Shown here piece after piece: positions 8,079 to 16,027 of a stretch of 64,000 bases of DNA. The stretch lies in the NCBI RefSeq assembly GCF_016806065.1, contig NZ_CP032406.1:1-64000 (forward strand). Reading direction: 5' to 3'. How positions within the stretch are numbered: the stretch's first letter is position 1; every line of letters begins with the position of its first letter. Made by a program: the position numbers and the translations under genes. This stretch comes from Rhizobium rosettiformans (lineage in GTDB: Bacteria; Pseudomonadota; Alphaproteobacteria; Rhizobiales; Rhizobiaceae). The notes under the pieces are model-generated. The model saw only the letters and a program-made list of their open reading frames with translations, did no database searches and had not been told where the DNA came from.

Positions 8079-9694
8079 CACTCCTTGATGAAGACGTAGT
8101 CGTAGTTGACCGGGATGGACACCGGATCGACGTATAGAGCGTTATCGCCACCCATGCGGGCTGACTTCATCGTGTAGCGCTGCTCGTTGAACACCGGCGC
8201 CCAGGGCGCGTCTTCCATCACCTTCATGTAGATATCGGACCACTTGGCGAGGCGTTCGTCGACCTTGGCAGGATCGACGATGGAATCGGCGTCTGCGGCC
8301 ATCTTGTCGAGGTCGGCATTGCAGTATTTCGACCAGTTCCAGCCACCTTCGCCGGCACCGCCGCATCCGAGGATAGGCCCGTAGAAGTTGGCCGGATCCG
8401 GGAAGTCAGCGATCCAGGCCATGCCGCCCGACCAGATCATCGGCGCATTGCCGGCGCCGCCTGCCTCGATCACATTGGCCTGGGCGAGCGACTTGATCGA
8501 TGCGTTGATGCCAACAGCCTTGAGGTCCTGCTGGATCGCCTGGGCGATACGCGGGTTCGGATCGGTGTTCATGACGAAAAGTTCGGTCTCGAAACCGTCC
8601 GCGTAGCCCGCGTCGGCCAGAAGCTTCTTTGCGCCCTCCTGATCGAACTTGTAGCCCTCATAACCTTCGGTGTAGCCCGGCATGGACGGCGGAAGCGGCT
8701 GGGTTGCCGGAACGGCGCGGCCATTGATGACCTGAAGAATGCGATCCTTGTTGATCGCCATGTTCACGGCACGGCGTACCTCAACCTTGTCGAACGGCGC
8801 CTTGGTGACATTCATGGTGATGTAGCCAGTGTGCAGCTGGCCGCCTTCGACCACGAGGCTTTTCTGCGCCTCGTCCTGCATCACTTCGACGAACTTGGCC
8901 GGCGGAATGCCATCACCTGGGATGTCGACTTCACCGTTCTGCGCGCGCAGCAAGGCGACGACCGGTTCCTGCCCGACTTCGACCGTGAAGCTGTCGAGAT
9001 AGGGAACGCCGGAGATCCAATAATCGGCGTTCTTCTCGAAGACGAGGCGCTGGCCGAGCGACCATTCGGTCAACTTGAATGCCCCGGTGCCGACCGGTTT
9101 CTTGCCGAAGTCTGCGCCGGCTTCCTCGACCGCTTCCCTGGGCACAACGAACGAAAAGTTGAGTGCCATCACGTGCAGGAAGGTCGCATCCGGGCGCGAC
9201 AGCTTGAAGACGACGGTGCTCGCATCGGGCGCGGAAACACCCGAAACCGTTTCGGCCTTGCCCTCGGCGGCCGCGTCATAGCCGTCGATCATCGCGAAGA
9301 AGCCCTGGCCTGGCGACTGCGTGGCCGGATTGACGACGCGGTTGATCGAGTAGACGACGTCGTCAGCCACGAGTTCGCGGCCATTGTGGAACTTGACGCC
9401 GGGACGCAGCTTGAACGTATAGGTCAGTCCGTCATCGGAAATCTCATGGCTCTCGGCAAGACCCGGGCGCAGATTGGTTGTGCCGGGCTCGTAGTCCATC
9501 AGGCCATCGAAGACCGACTTGATCATCGACCAGTTCTGCCAGTCGTAACCGATCGCCGGATCGAGCGTCGCGACGTCGTCCTTGTAGGTCACCACCATAT
9601 TGCCACCGTGCTTCGGTTCCTGGGCCCTGGCCGGGGCAAAGGCCGGCAGGGCCATGAGGGTTGCAAGCGCAGTTGAAAGGATAAGCTTCTTCAT
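8078..9694 (-). CDS. ABC transporter periplasmic substrate-binding protein (SBP family 5)
   Basis: 538 aa. Cleavable signal peptide of about 24 residues (MKKLILSTALATLMALPAFAPARA). SBP_bac_5 hallmarks: GDMVVTY-like start (NMVVTYKDDVATLDPAIGYDW), LRPGVKFHNGRELVADDVVYSINRV around residues 95-120, and KPVGTGAFKLTEW near 195. Captures peptides or amide-containing solutes in the periplasm and hands them to the two permeases upstream. 27 bp downstream of the DppB-like gene, and overlapping fmdA, which ties uptake to amide hydrolysis. Confidence 0.93.
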   Translation of the reverse strand: MKKLILSTALATLMALPAFAPARAQEPKHGGNMVVTYKDDVATLDPAIGYDWQNWSMIKSVFDGLMDYEPGTTNLRPGLAESHEISDDGLTYTFKLRPGVKFHNGRELVADDVVYSINRVVNPATQSPGQGFFAMIDGYDAAAEGKAETVSGVSAPDASTVVFKLSRPDATFLHVMALNFSFVVPREAVEEAGADFGKKPVGTGAFKLTEWSLGQRLVFEKNADYWISGVPYLDSFTVEVGQEPVVALLRAQNGEVDIPGDGIPPAKFVEVMQDEAQKSLVVEGGQLHTGYITMNVTKAPFDKVEVRRAVNMAINKDRILQVINGRAVPATQPLPPSMPGYTEGYEGYKFDQEGAKKLLADAGYADGFETELFVMNTDPNPRIAQAIQQDLKAVGINASIKSLAQANVIEAGGAGNAPMIWSGGMAWIADFPDPANFYGPILGCGGAGEGGWNWSKYCNADLDKMAADADSIVDPAKVDERLAKWSDIYMKVMEDAPWAPVFNEQRYTMKSARMGGDNALYVDPVSIPVNYDYVFIKE

Positions 9695-9721
9695 AGGCCT
9701 TACTCCTGTGGGTTGACGGTT

Positions 9722-10642
9722 TCAGCGCAGCTTGATGCGCGGATCGATGAGCGGCGAAATCAGGTCGGCAATCAGATTGCCGATGACGATGCCGCAGGCA
9801 GAGACGAGCGTAACGCCCATGATGATCGGAATGTCGACGCGCTGGATCGCTTGCCAGGCGAGCTGACCGATGCCGGGCCAGCCAAAGACGCTTTCGACAA
9901 CGACAATGCCCGACATGAAGAGGCCGATGTCGATACCGATCATCGCGATGATCGGCAGGATGGCGTTGGGCAGGGCATGTCCAAGAATGACCCTGCTGCG
10001 GCCGAGGCCCTTGGCGCGGGCGGTGCGGATGAAGTCGGCCCGCAATACGTCGACCATGGAGGATCGCATGATGCGCGAGTACCAGCCCGAGCCGAGGATA
10101 CCGAGTGTCACGGCCGGCAAAACGAGATGGGCGAAGGTGCCGTATCCCCCGATCGGGAACCAGCCGAGCTTCACCGCAAAGACGAACAGCAACAACAGGG
10201 CCACGACGAATTGCGGTGCTGAGACGGTCAGGAAGCTTGTCAGCATCAGCCCGTTGTCGATCGCCTTGCCGCGATTGAGCGCAGCCACAATACCCAGCGG
10301 CAGGCCGATCAGGAGCTCGCAACCGATCGCTGCAACGAGCAGGAGCAAGGTTGCCGGCAGGCGCGAAAACAGAAGCTCGGCGACTTCGGTCTTCTGCAGA
10401 TAGGAGCGTCCGAAATCGCCCTGGACGAGATTGAAGAGATAGTTGCCGTACTGGACGAGAAACGGCTGATCCAGCCCGAGCTGCTGGCGAATGCTCTCGA
10501 CAGTTGCAGCTGTAGCGGAGCGACCAGCAATCTGGCGGACCGGGTCTGCCGGCAGCACGTAGAGCAGGACGAAGGTGATGAAGGACACGCCGAGCAGGAT
10601 GAGCGCCGACTGAACCAGGCGTCTGAGGATATAGGCAGCCAT
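9722..10642 (-). CDS. ABC transporter permease, DppB type
   Basis: 306 aa inner-membrane permease with six predicted helices. Begins MAAYILRRLVQSALILLGVS, the usual DppB N-terminal helix. The EAA loop that contacts the ATPase reads DFIRTARAKGLGRSRVILGHALPNA (about residues 212-236). It ends LISPLIDPRIKLR, the standard DppB terminus. The start codon overlaps the stop of the DppC-like gene by one base, so the two should be made in equal amounts. Confidence 0.93.
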   Translation of the reverse strand: MAAYILRRLVQSALILLGVSFITFVLLYVLPADPVRQIAGRSATAATVESIRQQLGLDQPFLVQYGNYLFNLVQGDFGRSYLQKTEVAELLFSRLPATLLLLVAAIGCELLIGLPLGIVAALNRGKAIDNGLMLTSFLTVSAPQFVVALLLLFVFAVKLGWFPIGGYGTFAHLVLPAVTLGILGSGWYSRIMRSSMVDVLRADFIRTARAKGLGRSRVILGHALPNAILPIIAMIGIDIGLFMSGIVVVESVFGWPGIGQLAWQAIQRVDIPIIMGVTLVSACGIVIGNLIADLISPLIDPRIKLR

Positions 10643-11541
10643 CAGTCACGCCCCTGTTGCGTCGGATCGAGAATGTCGCGCAGTGCATCGCCGACGAGGT
10701 TGAAGGCAAGCGCCAGCAGGAGAATTGCAGCGCCTGGAATGAAGACCAGCCAAGGTGCGGACTGGAAGTAGGTCTGGTTCTCAAAGATGATGTTGCCCCA
10801 GGACGGGATTGGCGGTTGAACGCCGATGCCGAGGAACGACAAGGTCGCCTCCAGGAGGACAGTAGTCGATATCCCGAGCGTGCCCCAGACGATCAATGTC
10901 GGGATCAGATGGGGCAGGATGTGCTTGAACAGGATGCGCCCATGGCCGGCGCCAAGCGTCTTTTCCGCAGCGATATAGTCGCGCTCGGCGAGCGAGGAGG
11001 TCTGCGTGAAGATCACGCGTGCGGTCTGGACCCAGTTTACAAAGGCAATCACCATCGCAACGATCCAGAGAGACGGGGAAAAGATCGCAGCCAGGCAGAT
11101 CGCCAGGAGCAGCGCCGGAAAGGCCATCATCAGATCGGTGAAGCGCATCAGCACGGCACCGATGATGCCGCGGAAGTAACCCGCAGTCACACCCACCAGC
11201 GTGCCGATCAGCAAGGCAGCCCCATTGGCAACCAGCCCGATCACAAGTGAGGTCTGCGCGCCATACAAGATGCGCGAGAACAGGTCTCTGCCCAGAAGAT
11301 CCGTGCCGAACCAGAACATCGCGTTCGGCGGCAAGGGCGCGCCTTCGATGGTGAGGCCGTCAAAGAACTGCTCGTAAGGGTCGTAAGGCGCAAGCCACGG
11401 GGCAAAGATCGCGCCACCAACACAGACAAAGGTGATCAGGAGCCCCAGCAGTGCCAGCTTGCGTTCAGCCAGTTGCTGCCACACAGATGGCCCGCCTTCC
11501 GGAACGGTCAAGGGTTCAGGCGGGATCGATGCGTCTGCCAT
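10642..11541 (-). CDS. ABC transporter permease, DppC type
   Basis: 299 aa. Contains the DppC extension and motifs FGTDLLGRDLFSRILYGAQTSL (about residues 75-96) and the EAA loop RDYIAAEKTLGAGHGRILFKHILPHL, then the family end GDALRDILDPTQQGRD. The ATG at 11541 was chosen: AAAGGGGTG is well placed before it, while the upstream in-frame starts at 11559 and 11592 lie deeper inside amiR. Even so the gene begins 26 bp inside amiR, so expression is coupled to the antiterminator. Confidence 0.9.
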   Translation of the reverse strand: MADASIPPEPLTVPEGGPSVWQQLAERKLALLGLLITFVCVGGAIFAPWLAPYDPYEQFFDGLTIEGAPLPPNAMFWFGTDLLGRDLFSRILYGAQTSLVIGLVANGAALLIGTLVGVTAGYFRGIIGAVLMRFTDLMMAFPALLLAICLAAIFSPSLWIVAMVIAFVNWVQTARVIFTQTSSLAERDYIAAEKTLGAGHGRILFKHILPHLIPTLIVWGTLGISTTVLLEATLSFLGIGVQPPIPSWGNIIFENQTYFQSAPWLVFIPGAAILLLALAFNLVGDALRDILDPTQQGRD

Positions 11542-12127
11542 CGTCGGCACCCCTTTCATGCGAGTGATTAGCCACCATCCGCTCGGCGGCAATCTCGATG
11601 GTCACGCGCCAGGCCATCGCGGTCTGGCGCAGGAGGTCATAGGCTTCGGCCTCTGTCTTGCCCTTCATCACGAAGAGCATGACGGCGCGTACGATCGTCT
11701 GACGTGCCGAAAGGCGGCTCTGCAGATCGGCGATCAGGGCTTCGGAGGCCTTGGCCCGATCAAAATTGCTGCGCGCGACGAGGAGAGCCGCATAGACGCC
11801 CTTGTCGCTCATGGGCTTCAGGAGCTGGGCGTGCGCGCCCATTTCCATCGCCCAGCGCAAGCGGCCCGGCGCTTCAGATCCGATCAGTGCGATCATCGGC
11901 ATGGGTGATTGACCAGGCGCCCAGGGGAACTGCTCGTCGTGGCCCATATCTGCATCGTAGAAGATGAAGTCTGCCTCCATCGTCTCGGCCGGAAGCTCGG
12001 GCCAGACCTCGCGGACCTCAAGGCCAATGACCCCGAGTTGGCGGACAAGCCCATTTACGGAAGGGTGAGGTCGGTGCAGGATCCACGCGGTTGCTCCACC
12101 AAGATTTTCTGTCCTGATGCGGGTCAT
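11516..12127 (-). CDS. amiR: AmiR-like ANTAR-domain antitermination regulator
   Basis: 203 aa. The N-terminal half is a receiver-like fold without a normal phospho-acceptor pattern (FIFYDADMGHDEQF), as in Pseudomonas AmiR. A coiled-coil linker (residues about 130-150) leads to a C-terminal ANTAR RNA-binding domain, ARQTIVRAVMLFVMKGKTEA...AYDLLRQTAMAWRVTIEIAAERMV. In the known amidase system AmiR is held by AmiC until an amide binds AmiC; free AmiR then prevents termination in the leader. The start overlaps the amiC stop (ATGA), as in the paradigm. The likely target is the leader hairpin at 13213-13260. Confidence 0.88.
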   Translation of the reverse strand: MTRIRTENLGGATAWILHRPHPSVNGLVRQLGVIGLEVREVWPELPAETMEADFIFYDADMGHDEQFPWAPGQSPMPMIALIGSEAPGRLRWAMEMGAHAQLLKPMSDKGVYAALLVARSNFDRAKASEALIADLQSRLSARQTIVRAVMLFVMKGKTEAEAYDLLRQTAMAWRVTIEIAAERMVANHSHERGADDGRRIDPA

Positions 12128-13200
12128 GACACCACTTTCAGGTGGGAGCCCGCATAAACGGGCTGCGTCCTTTGGGTGAGGTAGGGATCGGCACGCATCA
12201 CAGGCAGTCGCCTGATCTCCTGAAACCGTCCATTTTCCAGACGTGCGATGATTGCCGGCTGGCGCGCATGCAGGTGCACGGGATCAAGGCGCGTCGTGCG
12301 GCCTGCTTTGAGCGCCATGTGCAAGAGTTCCGCCAGGGGCAGCTCTTCTGCCTCGGGGCGACCATGCAGAAGCAGTGCCAGTTCATGCACGGACTGGCGC
12401 GCCATCTCGTAAAACGATCCGCCCCTCCCGCCGTCTGGCTCGAACCACGGACCGGCCGAAACCAGCCCTTCGGCCGCCTCTCCTGCCGCCTCGATCTCGC
12501 ATTCGGTGAAGTTGCACGACAGCACGGTCAAGCCATCGGCGAATTCGGCCTCCTGCTTTAACTGGGCGAGCCGCGCCAGAAAGGCGTAAGCGCTGTCGCC
12601 AACGAGCGAGTTCAGTATGAAGCTCGGCTTCAATGCCCTTATATCACTGATGATGTGGTCGAGTTCCGTGTCACCGATCGGAAGGTAGCGATCGCCCAGA
12701 ACCTGTCCGCCCGCAGCTGCGATCTTCTCTCGGGCAATCTGCGCCATCTCCCAGCCCCAGATATAATTGGAGCCGACGAGATAGGCGCGCTTTCCGAGCG
12801 TGGGCAGCGCCCAGTCCAGAAGCGGCAGCAGATGCTGGTTCGGGCAGGCATGCATGTAGGCGACCCGCTCGGACGCCTCAAATCCCTCATACGGCACCGG
12901 GTACCACAAGATCCCGTCGAAGCGCTCGAGTTCAGGAATGACCTCCTTGCGGCTTGCTGACGTGATGCAGCCGAAGATATGGCGCACGCCGCAACCACGC
13001 AGGATTTCGCGGCAGAGAGGCGCGTAACGGTCAAGCCGTCCGTCAGGGTCGCGTTCGGTGACGCGGAAGGATACATCGAGCCCCGGATCGGCATTCACCT
13101 CCTCAACGCCACGAAACACGCCGTCGCGGCTAGCGCGCGACAAGGCAGCATACATGCCGCTGCGTGACAAAAGCACACCAATGTCTACGATCCGCTTCAT
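12124..13200 (-). CDS. amiC: AmiC-like amide sensor / negative regulator
   Basis: 358 aa, a type I periplasmic-binding-protein fold without a signal peptide, so a cytoplasmic sensor. Reads VDIGVLLSRSGMYAALSRASRDGV at the start, as AmiC/UrtA-like proteins do, and SCNFTECEIEAAGEAAEGLVSAGPWF in the middle. Family role: binds small amides and sequesters AmiR when no ligand is present. The ATG at 13200 was chosen (MKRIVDIG, with GGGGTT upstream) over one 13 codons earlier that lies inside the leader hairpin. First gene of the seven-gene amide operon. Confidence 0.85.
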   Translation of the reverse strand: MKRIVDIGVLLSRSGMYAALSRASRDGVFRGVEEVNADPGLDVSFRVTERDPDGRLDRYAPLCREILRGCGVRHIFGCITSASRKEVIPELERFDGILWYPVPYEGFEASERVAYMHACPNQHLLPLLDWALPTLGKRAYLVGSNYIWGWEMAQIAREKIAAAGGQVLGDRYLPIGDTELDHIISDIRALKPSFILNSLVGDSAYAFLARLAQLKQEAEFADGLTVLSCNFTECEIEAAGEAAEGLVSAGPWFEPDGGRGGSFYEMARQSVHELALLLHGRPEAEELPLAELLHMALKAGRTTRLDPVHLHARQPAIIARLENGRFQEIRRLPVMRADPYLTQRTQPVYAGSHLKVVS

Positions 13201-13212
13201 CAGAACCCCAAT

Positions 13213-13260
13213 GCAAAAAGCCCCGCCGATGCGCGTCATGGACGCGATCGAAACGGGGCT
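13213..13260 (-). terminator. Leader terminator (attenuator) before amiC
   Basis: On the minus strand AGCCCCG (13260-13254) pairs with CGGGGCT, enclosing a second stem GCGTC-CAT-GACGC, and is followed at once by TTTTTG. It is a textbook intrinsic terminator but sits about 13 nt before the amiC start codon, within the transcript leader, where a terminator makes sense only if it is regulated. AmiR (ANTAR) is the natural antiterminator. A second hairpin, CGCGC-T-AGA-GCG-TCT-GCGCG, lies at 13370-13351. Confidence 0.75.
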
Positions 13261-13350
13261 CAGGTGCCGCTATTTGGTCCAGCTTAGTCTCGCAAATTTG
13301 AGATTGGAAGCATAATTTCGAAATCAGCCCTTGAAACTGCACGAATGCGT

Positions 13351-13370
13351 CGCGCAGACGCTCTAGCGCG
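13351..13370 (-). promoter_or_regulatory. Upstream hairpin in the amiC leader
   Basis: Minus strand CGCGCTAGAGCGTCTGCGCG folds into an 8-bp stem with one bulged T. It lies 90 nt upstream of the attenuator and could be part of the antiterminator target. It does not match the paired A1/G4 hexanucleotide loops of the described ANTAR RNA motif, so the role is open. Confidence 0.3.
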
Positions 13371-13602
13371 CAACATTTGTGCACTTGCTGTTTTTTGCCC
13401 CTGCCAATTGCCGAAAATTCGCGCGCATTCCATCTCCGTCAACCGATGTACCGATAGATCATCAGGCGCCAAGCGCGTCGGGCCAACTCAGGCCGCCTCG
13501 CTTGTAGGCGGCGATATGATCGCCTGCCGGATCGTGCCCTCCGCCGACATAGGTTAGCATCAGGGCACCGGACCATTGCTGTTGAAATTGCCACCCCGGC
13601 CC

Positions 13603-13626
13603 CTGAGACCTGAGACCTGAGACCTG
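13603..13626 (+). repeat. Three-copy 7-bp tandem repeat
   Basis: CTGAGAC repeated three times in a row (13603-13623) followed by CTG. It sits directly before the small degenerate toxin-antitoxin module. Confidence 0.8.
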
Positions 13627-13628
13627 TG

Positions 13629-13730
13629 ATGATGGCACAGACGTCTGAAATGCCATTGCAACATTCAGAGTTGTTTGAAGCGAAGATCAACCGACTGTCG
13701 CGCGGCGAAGGCTATAGCGATGAGCCGTGA
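13629..13730 (+). CDS. Small ORF upstream of MazF-like fragment (possible antitoxin remnant)
   Basis: 33 codons (MMAQTSEMPLQHSELFEAKI..., ending GYSDEP). Its end overlaps the start of the MazF-like fragment by 11 bp, as antitoxin-toxin pairs often do. No family recognised and no clear ribosome binding site. Confidence 0.3.
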   Translation: MMAQTSEMPLQHSELFEAKINRLSRGEGYSDEP

Positions 13731-13854
13731 TTTTCGTCCCGGCCAAGTTATCGCCTACCCGTACCTCTCGGCCTGGCAAAACGAGCGGGGATATACAGAA
13801 GGCCGCAACTCACTCTTGGCTGGAAAGGATTTGCGCGTCGACCCATGCCAGTAA
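13720..13854 (+). pseudogene. N-terminal fragment of a PemK/MazF-like protein
   Basis: 44 codons: MSRDFRPGQVIAYPYLSAWQ then NERGYTEGRN, closely resembling the start of alphaproteobacterial PemK/MazF-like growth inhibitors (FRPG-x-I-x-YPYL-W-WQ--RG-TEGRK). The homology stops after TEGRN, where family members continue RP-CVVV; the next 17 codons do not resemble the family and a TAA ends the frame. The remaining two thirds of the domain are absent, so this is a dead toxin. Confidence 0.5.
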
Positions 13855-13973
13855 TCTATGAGTTGGATGATGATATTGATCTGCAGCGCGTTGTTGCTAT
13901 GGCGGCATTGCGTCTGGATCAAGTTGGAGGCAATATTGACATAGCCATGACCATACCTAGTCCGCGCAAGTAG
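13845..13973 (+). CDS. Small hypothetical protein, 42 aa
   Basis: ATG at 13845 reading MPVIYELDDDIDLQRVVAMA then ALRLDQVGGNIDIAMTIPSPRK. It is acidic and helix-prone, overlaps the MazF-like fragment by 10 bp and converges with the hipA 3' end by 17 bp. Codon use looks coding-like but no family is recognised; it may be more debris of the same module. Confidence 0.25.
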   Translation: MPVIYELDDDIDLQRVVAMAALRLDQVGGNIDIAMTIPSPRK

Positions 13974-15210
13974 CAAGGATCGGTGTCATAAGCTTTATGT
14001 GGGCGTCGACCCGATCCAGCACTTTTTTGGGAATATGAGCGCGTTCGGGCAGGGACCACCACGACTGGTTGACTTGCTCAACTGTCTCAACGACCGCCTT
14101 CATGACAGCAGCTTCCGGCAGTCGTGCACGGTTGGCGAAGACCTTCCATCGCTGGGCGTTCATTGCCTTGAAAGCCCTCTCACCTGCAAGCGACAGCGCC
14201 ATGGCGTCTGCTGGAAGATAGGGCACAGTAGAAAGCACATCGTAGACGGGAGCCAGCGCCGGCTCATTTCCTTTCTCGCGATAGATCAGTGACCAGTTTT
14301 TAAGGTGCATGTCGCCATTGCCGGTAACAACTGCCAAAGCCAGTCGACGAACGAAGTCTAGCGCAACTGAGGATGAGACGGCGATCCCGAGGGCTGCAGC
14401 GATGTCGTGATAGGCGGCGCCTTCATACTTTCGCGAAGGATAGATACCAAACACCTGAGCGAAGTCCTCAATATGGATGCGCTGGCCCTCAGCACTGCGA
14501 TCGAAGCGTTTGACGAGTAGGACTTTTCCGTCTGCCAAGCTCTCGAATTCATCGGGGATCCCCTCGAATGCTGATTGTTCGACGAGTTCACGTTCCGGCA
14601 CTTCCATTCCGATCGCTTCGGCCAAGGCGAGATTGGCGTATTCGTTTTCCGAAACGCCCGGGAACGATGTCGATGGAAACTTGGCGATATATGAACCCTG
14701 TACATCCCCCAATGGTATGGTCAGGCCGCCACCTTTGCCTGTGTTCTTGATGACCGAGAGCTTCATCTGCACACCCGCAAGGGAAAACCGGGCCCTGGGT
14801 AGGTAAGTAGACAGCCCTACATTGGGAGTACCGGCCCCACCGCTCGGCACGACACGGACGGCGCCCGGCAGATCCGAGCCGAGCGCCGCGAGCAAATCGA
14901 AATCATTTCCAGCTCGCACGCTACCCGCATGGTGCTTTTCCATCGCGTCGCGCAGTTTATCCTCAGGAAGAAGGTTCGCAAAGAACGCGGGTAATGCTCT
15001 CGCGACCGGCTTGGGATCCTTACGCAAACCTCCGTTTGCCGCACGGAATGAGAGACTGAGCACTGGGAAGCCACCCGTCTCGCGATAGCTTTCCTCGAAG
15101 CTGAACGCCGTGAAGTCGCCTGGCGTTCTGACGAGCATGCCGACCTTTGTGTCGTTCAGCAGCACTTCAAGTGACGAGATGGATTTCGGATCCAAAGTTG
15201 CGTTAGGCAT
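13957..15210 (-). CDS. hipA: HipA-type serine/threonine kinase toxin
   Basis: 417 aa. HipA kinases phosphorylate glutamyl-tRNA synthetase or related targets and cause growth arrest/persistence. N-terminal subdomain 1 (LEVLLNDTKVGML..., PVLSLSF) is followed by the HipA kinase core: YIAKFPSTSFPGVSENEYANL (ATP/P-loop region), LLVKRFDR, the catalytic GNGDMHLKNWSLIY (Asp and Asn of the HxDxxxKN-like loop) and the metal-binding APVYDVLST. All are present and the length is normal. The ATG at 15210 overlaps the hipB 3' end by 8 bp; an upstream in-frame start lies wholly inside hipB. Confidence 0.9.
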   Translation of the reverse strand: MPNATLDPKSISSLEVLLNDTKVGMLVRTPGDFTAFSFEESYRETGGFPVLSLSFRAANGGLRKDPKPVARALPAFFANLLPEDKLRDAMEKHHAGSVRAGNDFDLLAALGSDLPGAVRVVPSGGAGTPNVGLSTYLPRARFSLAGVQMKLSVIKNTGKGGGLTIPLGDVQGSYIAKFPSTSFPGVSENEYANLALAEAIGMEVPERELVEQSAFEGIPDEFESLADGKVLLVKRFDRSAEGQRIHIEDFAQVFGIYPSRKYEGAAYHDIAAALGIAVSSSVALDFVRRLALAVVTGNGDMHLKNWSLIYREKGNEPALAPVYDVLSTVPYLPADAMALSLAGERAFKAMNAQRWKVFANRARLPEAAVMKAVVETVEQVNQSWWSLPERAHIPKKVLDRVDAHIKLMTPILATCAD

Positions 15211-15514
15211 CGGCGCCACCGTCGGGACTGACGACGAAAGCAGGAAGATCATCGTCGGCGCTGTCAAGCTGCAGCAGAGCATTAACCGCTGGGATCATGG
15301 ATTGCGGGATGAGCATCAGCTCCATATTGAGTGCGCGACTAATGTTGATCAGCGTGGTCGTGCGAGCAGAGCTGCTGCCGGCTTCAATCTCGCGGTACCG
15401 CGGACGCGATATGCCCGCCATTTCTGCAACCCGCTCTTGAGTGAAGCCTAAGCTCTTTCGCGTCGTCTTCAACAACCGTCCTATTTCGAGAAGGGCGTCA
15501 GGTTCAGATTTCAT
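15203..15514 (-). CDS. hipB: HipB-type antitoxin, XRE helix-turn-helix
   Basis: 103 aa. Helix-turn-helix at residues about 11-60: LEIGRLLKTTRKSLGFTQER, VAEMAGISRPRYREIEAGSS, then the SARTTTLINISRALNMELML segment typical of HipB. Binds operator DNA and HipA, repressing its own operon. The ATG at 15514 (MKSEPDALLEIG) was chosen; seven codons upstream an alternative start adds MIFIGII. Candidate operators: AAAGATCATCTTT at 15527-15539 and the long dyad at 15597-15630. Confidence 0.88.
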   Translation of the reverse strand: MKSEPDALLEIGRLLKTTRKSLGFTQERVAEMAGISRPRYREIEAGSSSARTTTLINISRALNMELMLIPQSMIPAVNALLQLDSADDDLPAFVVSPDGGADA

Positions 15515-15596
15515 AATGATACCTATAAAGATCATCTTTGGAACAAAGATACATTTTTATATCAAAATCAACTGAAAGCGTCAATGATATGAAACC

Positions 15597-15630
15597 AAAA
15601 CAGATCATTTTACGATTGACGATCTGTTTT
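15597..15630. promoter_or_regulatory. Inverted repeat upstream of hipBA (candidate operator)
   Basis: Perfect 10-bp arms AAAACAGATC (15597-15606) and GATCTGTTTT (15621-15630) with a 14-bp spacer in an AT-rich stretch 80 bp before hipB. A smaller palindrome AAAGATCATCTTT lies at 15527-15539, nearer the start. Both share GATC cores. Likely HipB sites; the distal one could also be a transcript hairpin. Confidence 0.5.
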
Positions 15631-15639
15631 CATGTCATT

Positions 15640-16009
15640 CGGATCATTATTTAAAGCGCCGCCGGCGCGAGTATGCAGCCAAGTTTACGAGAACGCGAAT
15701 GTCGAACCCGAGTCAGCAGAAATGCGGCCCGCCGGGGCAGCAGTTTGTCGCGTCGTGAGCATAGGCGCTGCGGCGGCCAAACCGATGAAGCTGTGCCAGC
15801 CCCCCGACTGGCGAAGGAAGATCCGCCCCTTTAGCCGCCGGAGGCTGAGCCGCCTTCGATCTAGCTCCAATGGGTCTTCTGTTAAGTCGACAAGAGGTGC
15901 AGATCTGCCCTAAACCGACCTGAACCACATACCAGCTGCACAAAGCGTGTTCCTCGTGAGGATACGGCGGCACCGCGATTGCCTTCCTCCATGAAACAGC
16001 CCAAGCTAC
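15640..16009. other. No gene recognised between hipBA and the RpiR regulator
   Basis: Open frames exist on both strands, but none has a ribosome binding site or family resemblance. ATGAAACAG at 15991 is an extra copy of the half-site used in the adjacent RpiR operator. Confidence 0.5.
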
Positions 16010-16027
16010 ATGAAACCAGATTTTCAT
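16010..16027. promoter_or_regulatory. RpiR operator over the regulator's start codon
   Basis: ATGAAA-CCAGAT-TTTCAT, that is TGAAA-N6-TTTCA, overlapping the ATG at 16026. The same architecture recurs as a perfect palindrome at 16991-17006 upstream of dctP. Position suggests autorepression. Confidence 0.55.

Noticed and set aside
9444..10784. 446-codon minus-strand frame overlapping the DppB-like and binding-protein genes
   Set aside because: Arg/Pro-rich frame with no family resemblance; the true genes read in other frames.
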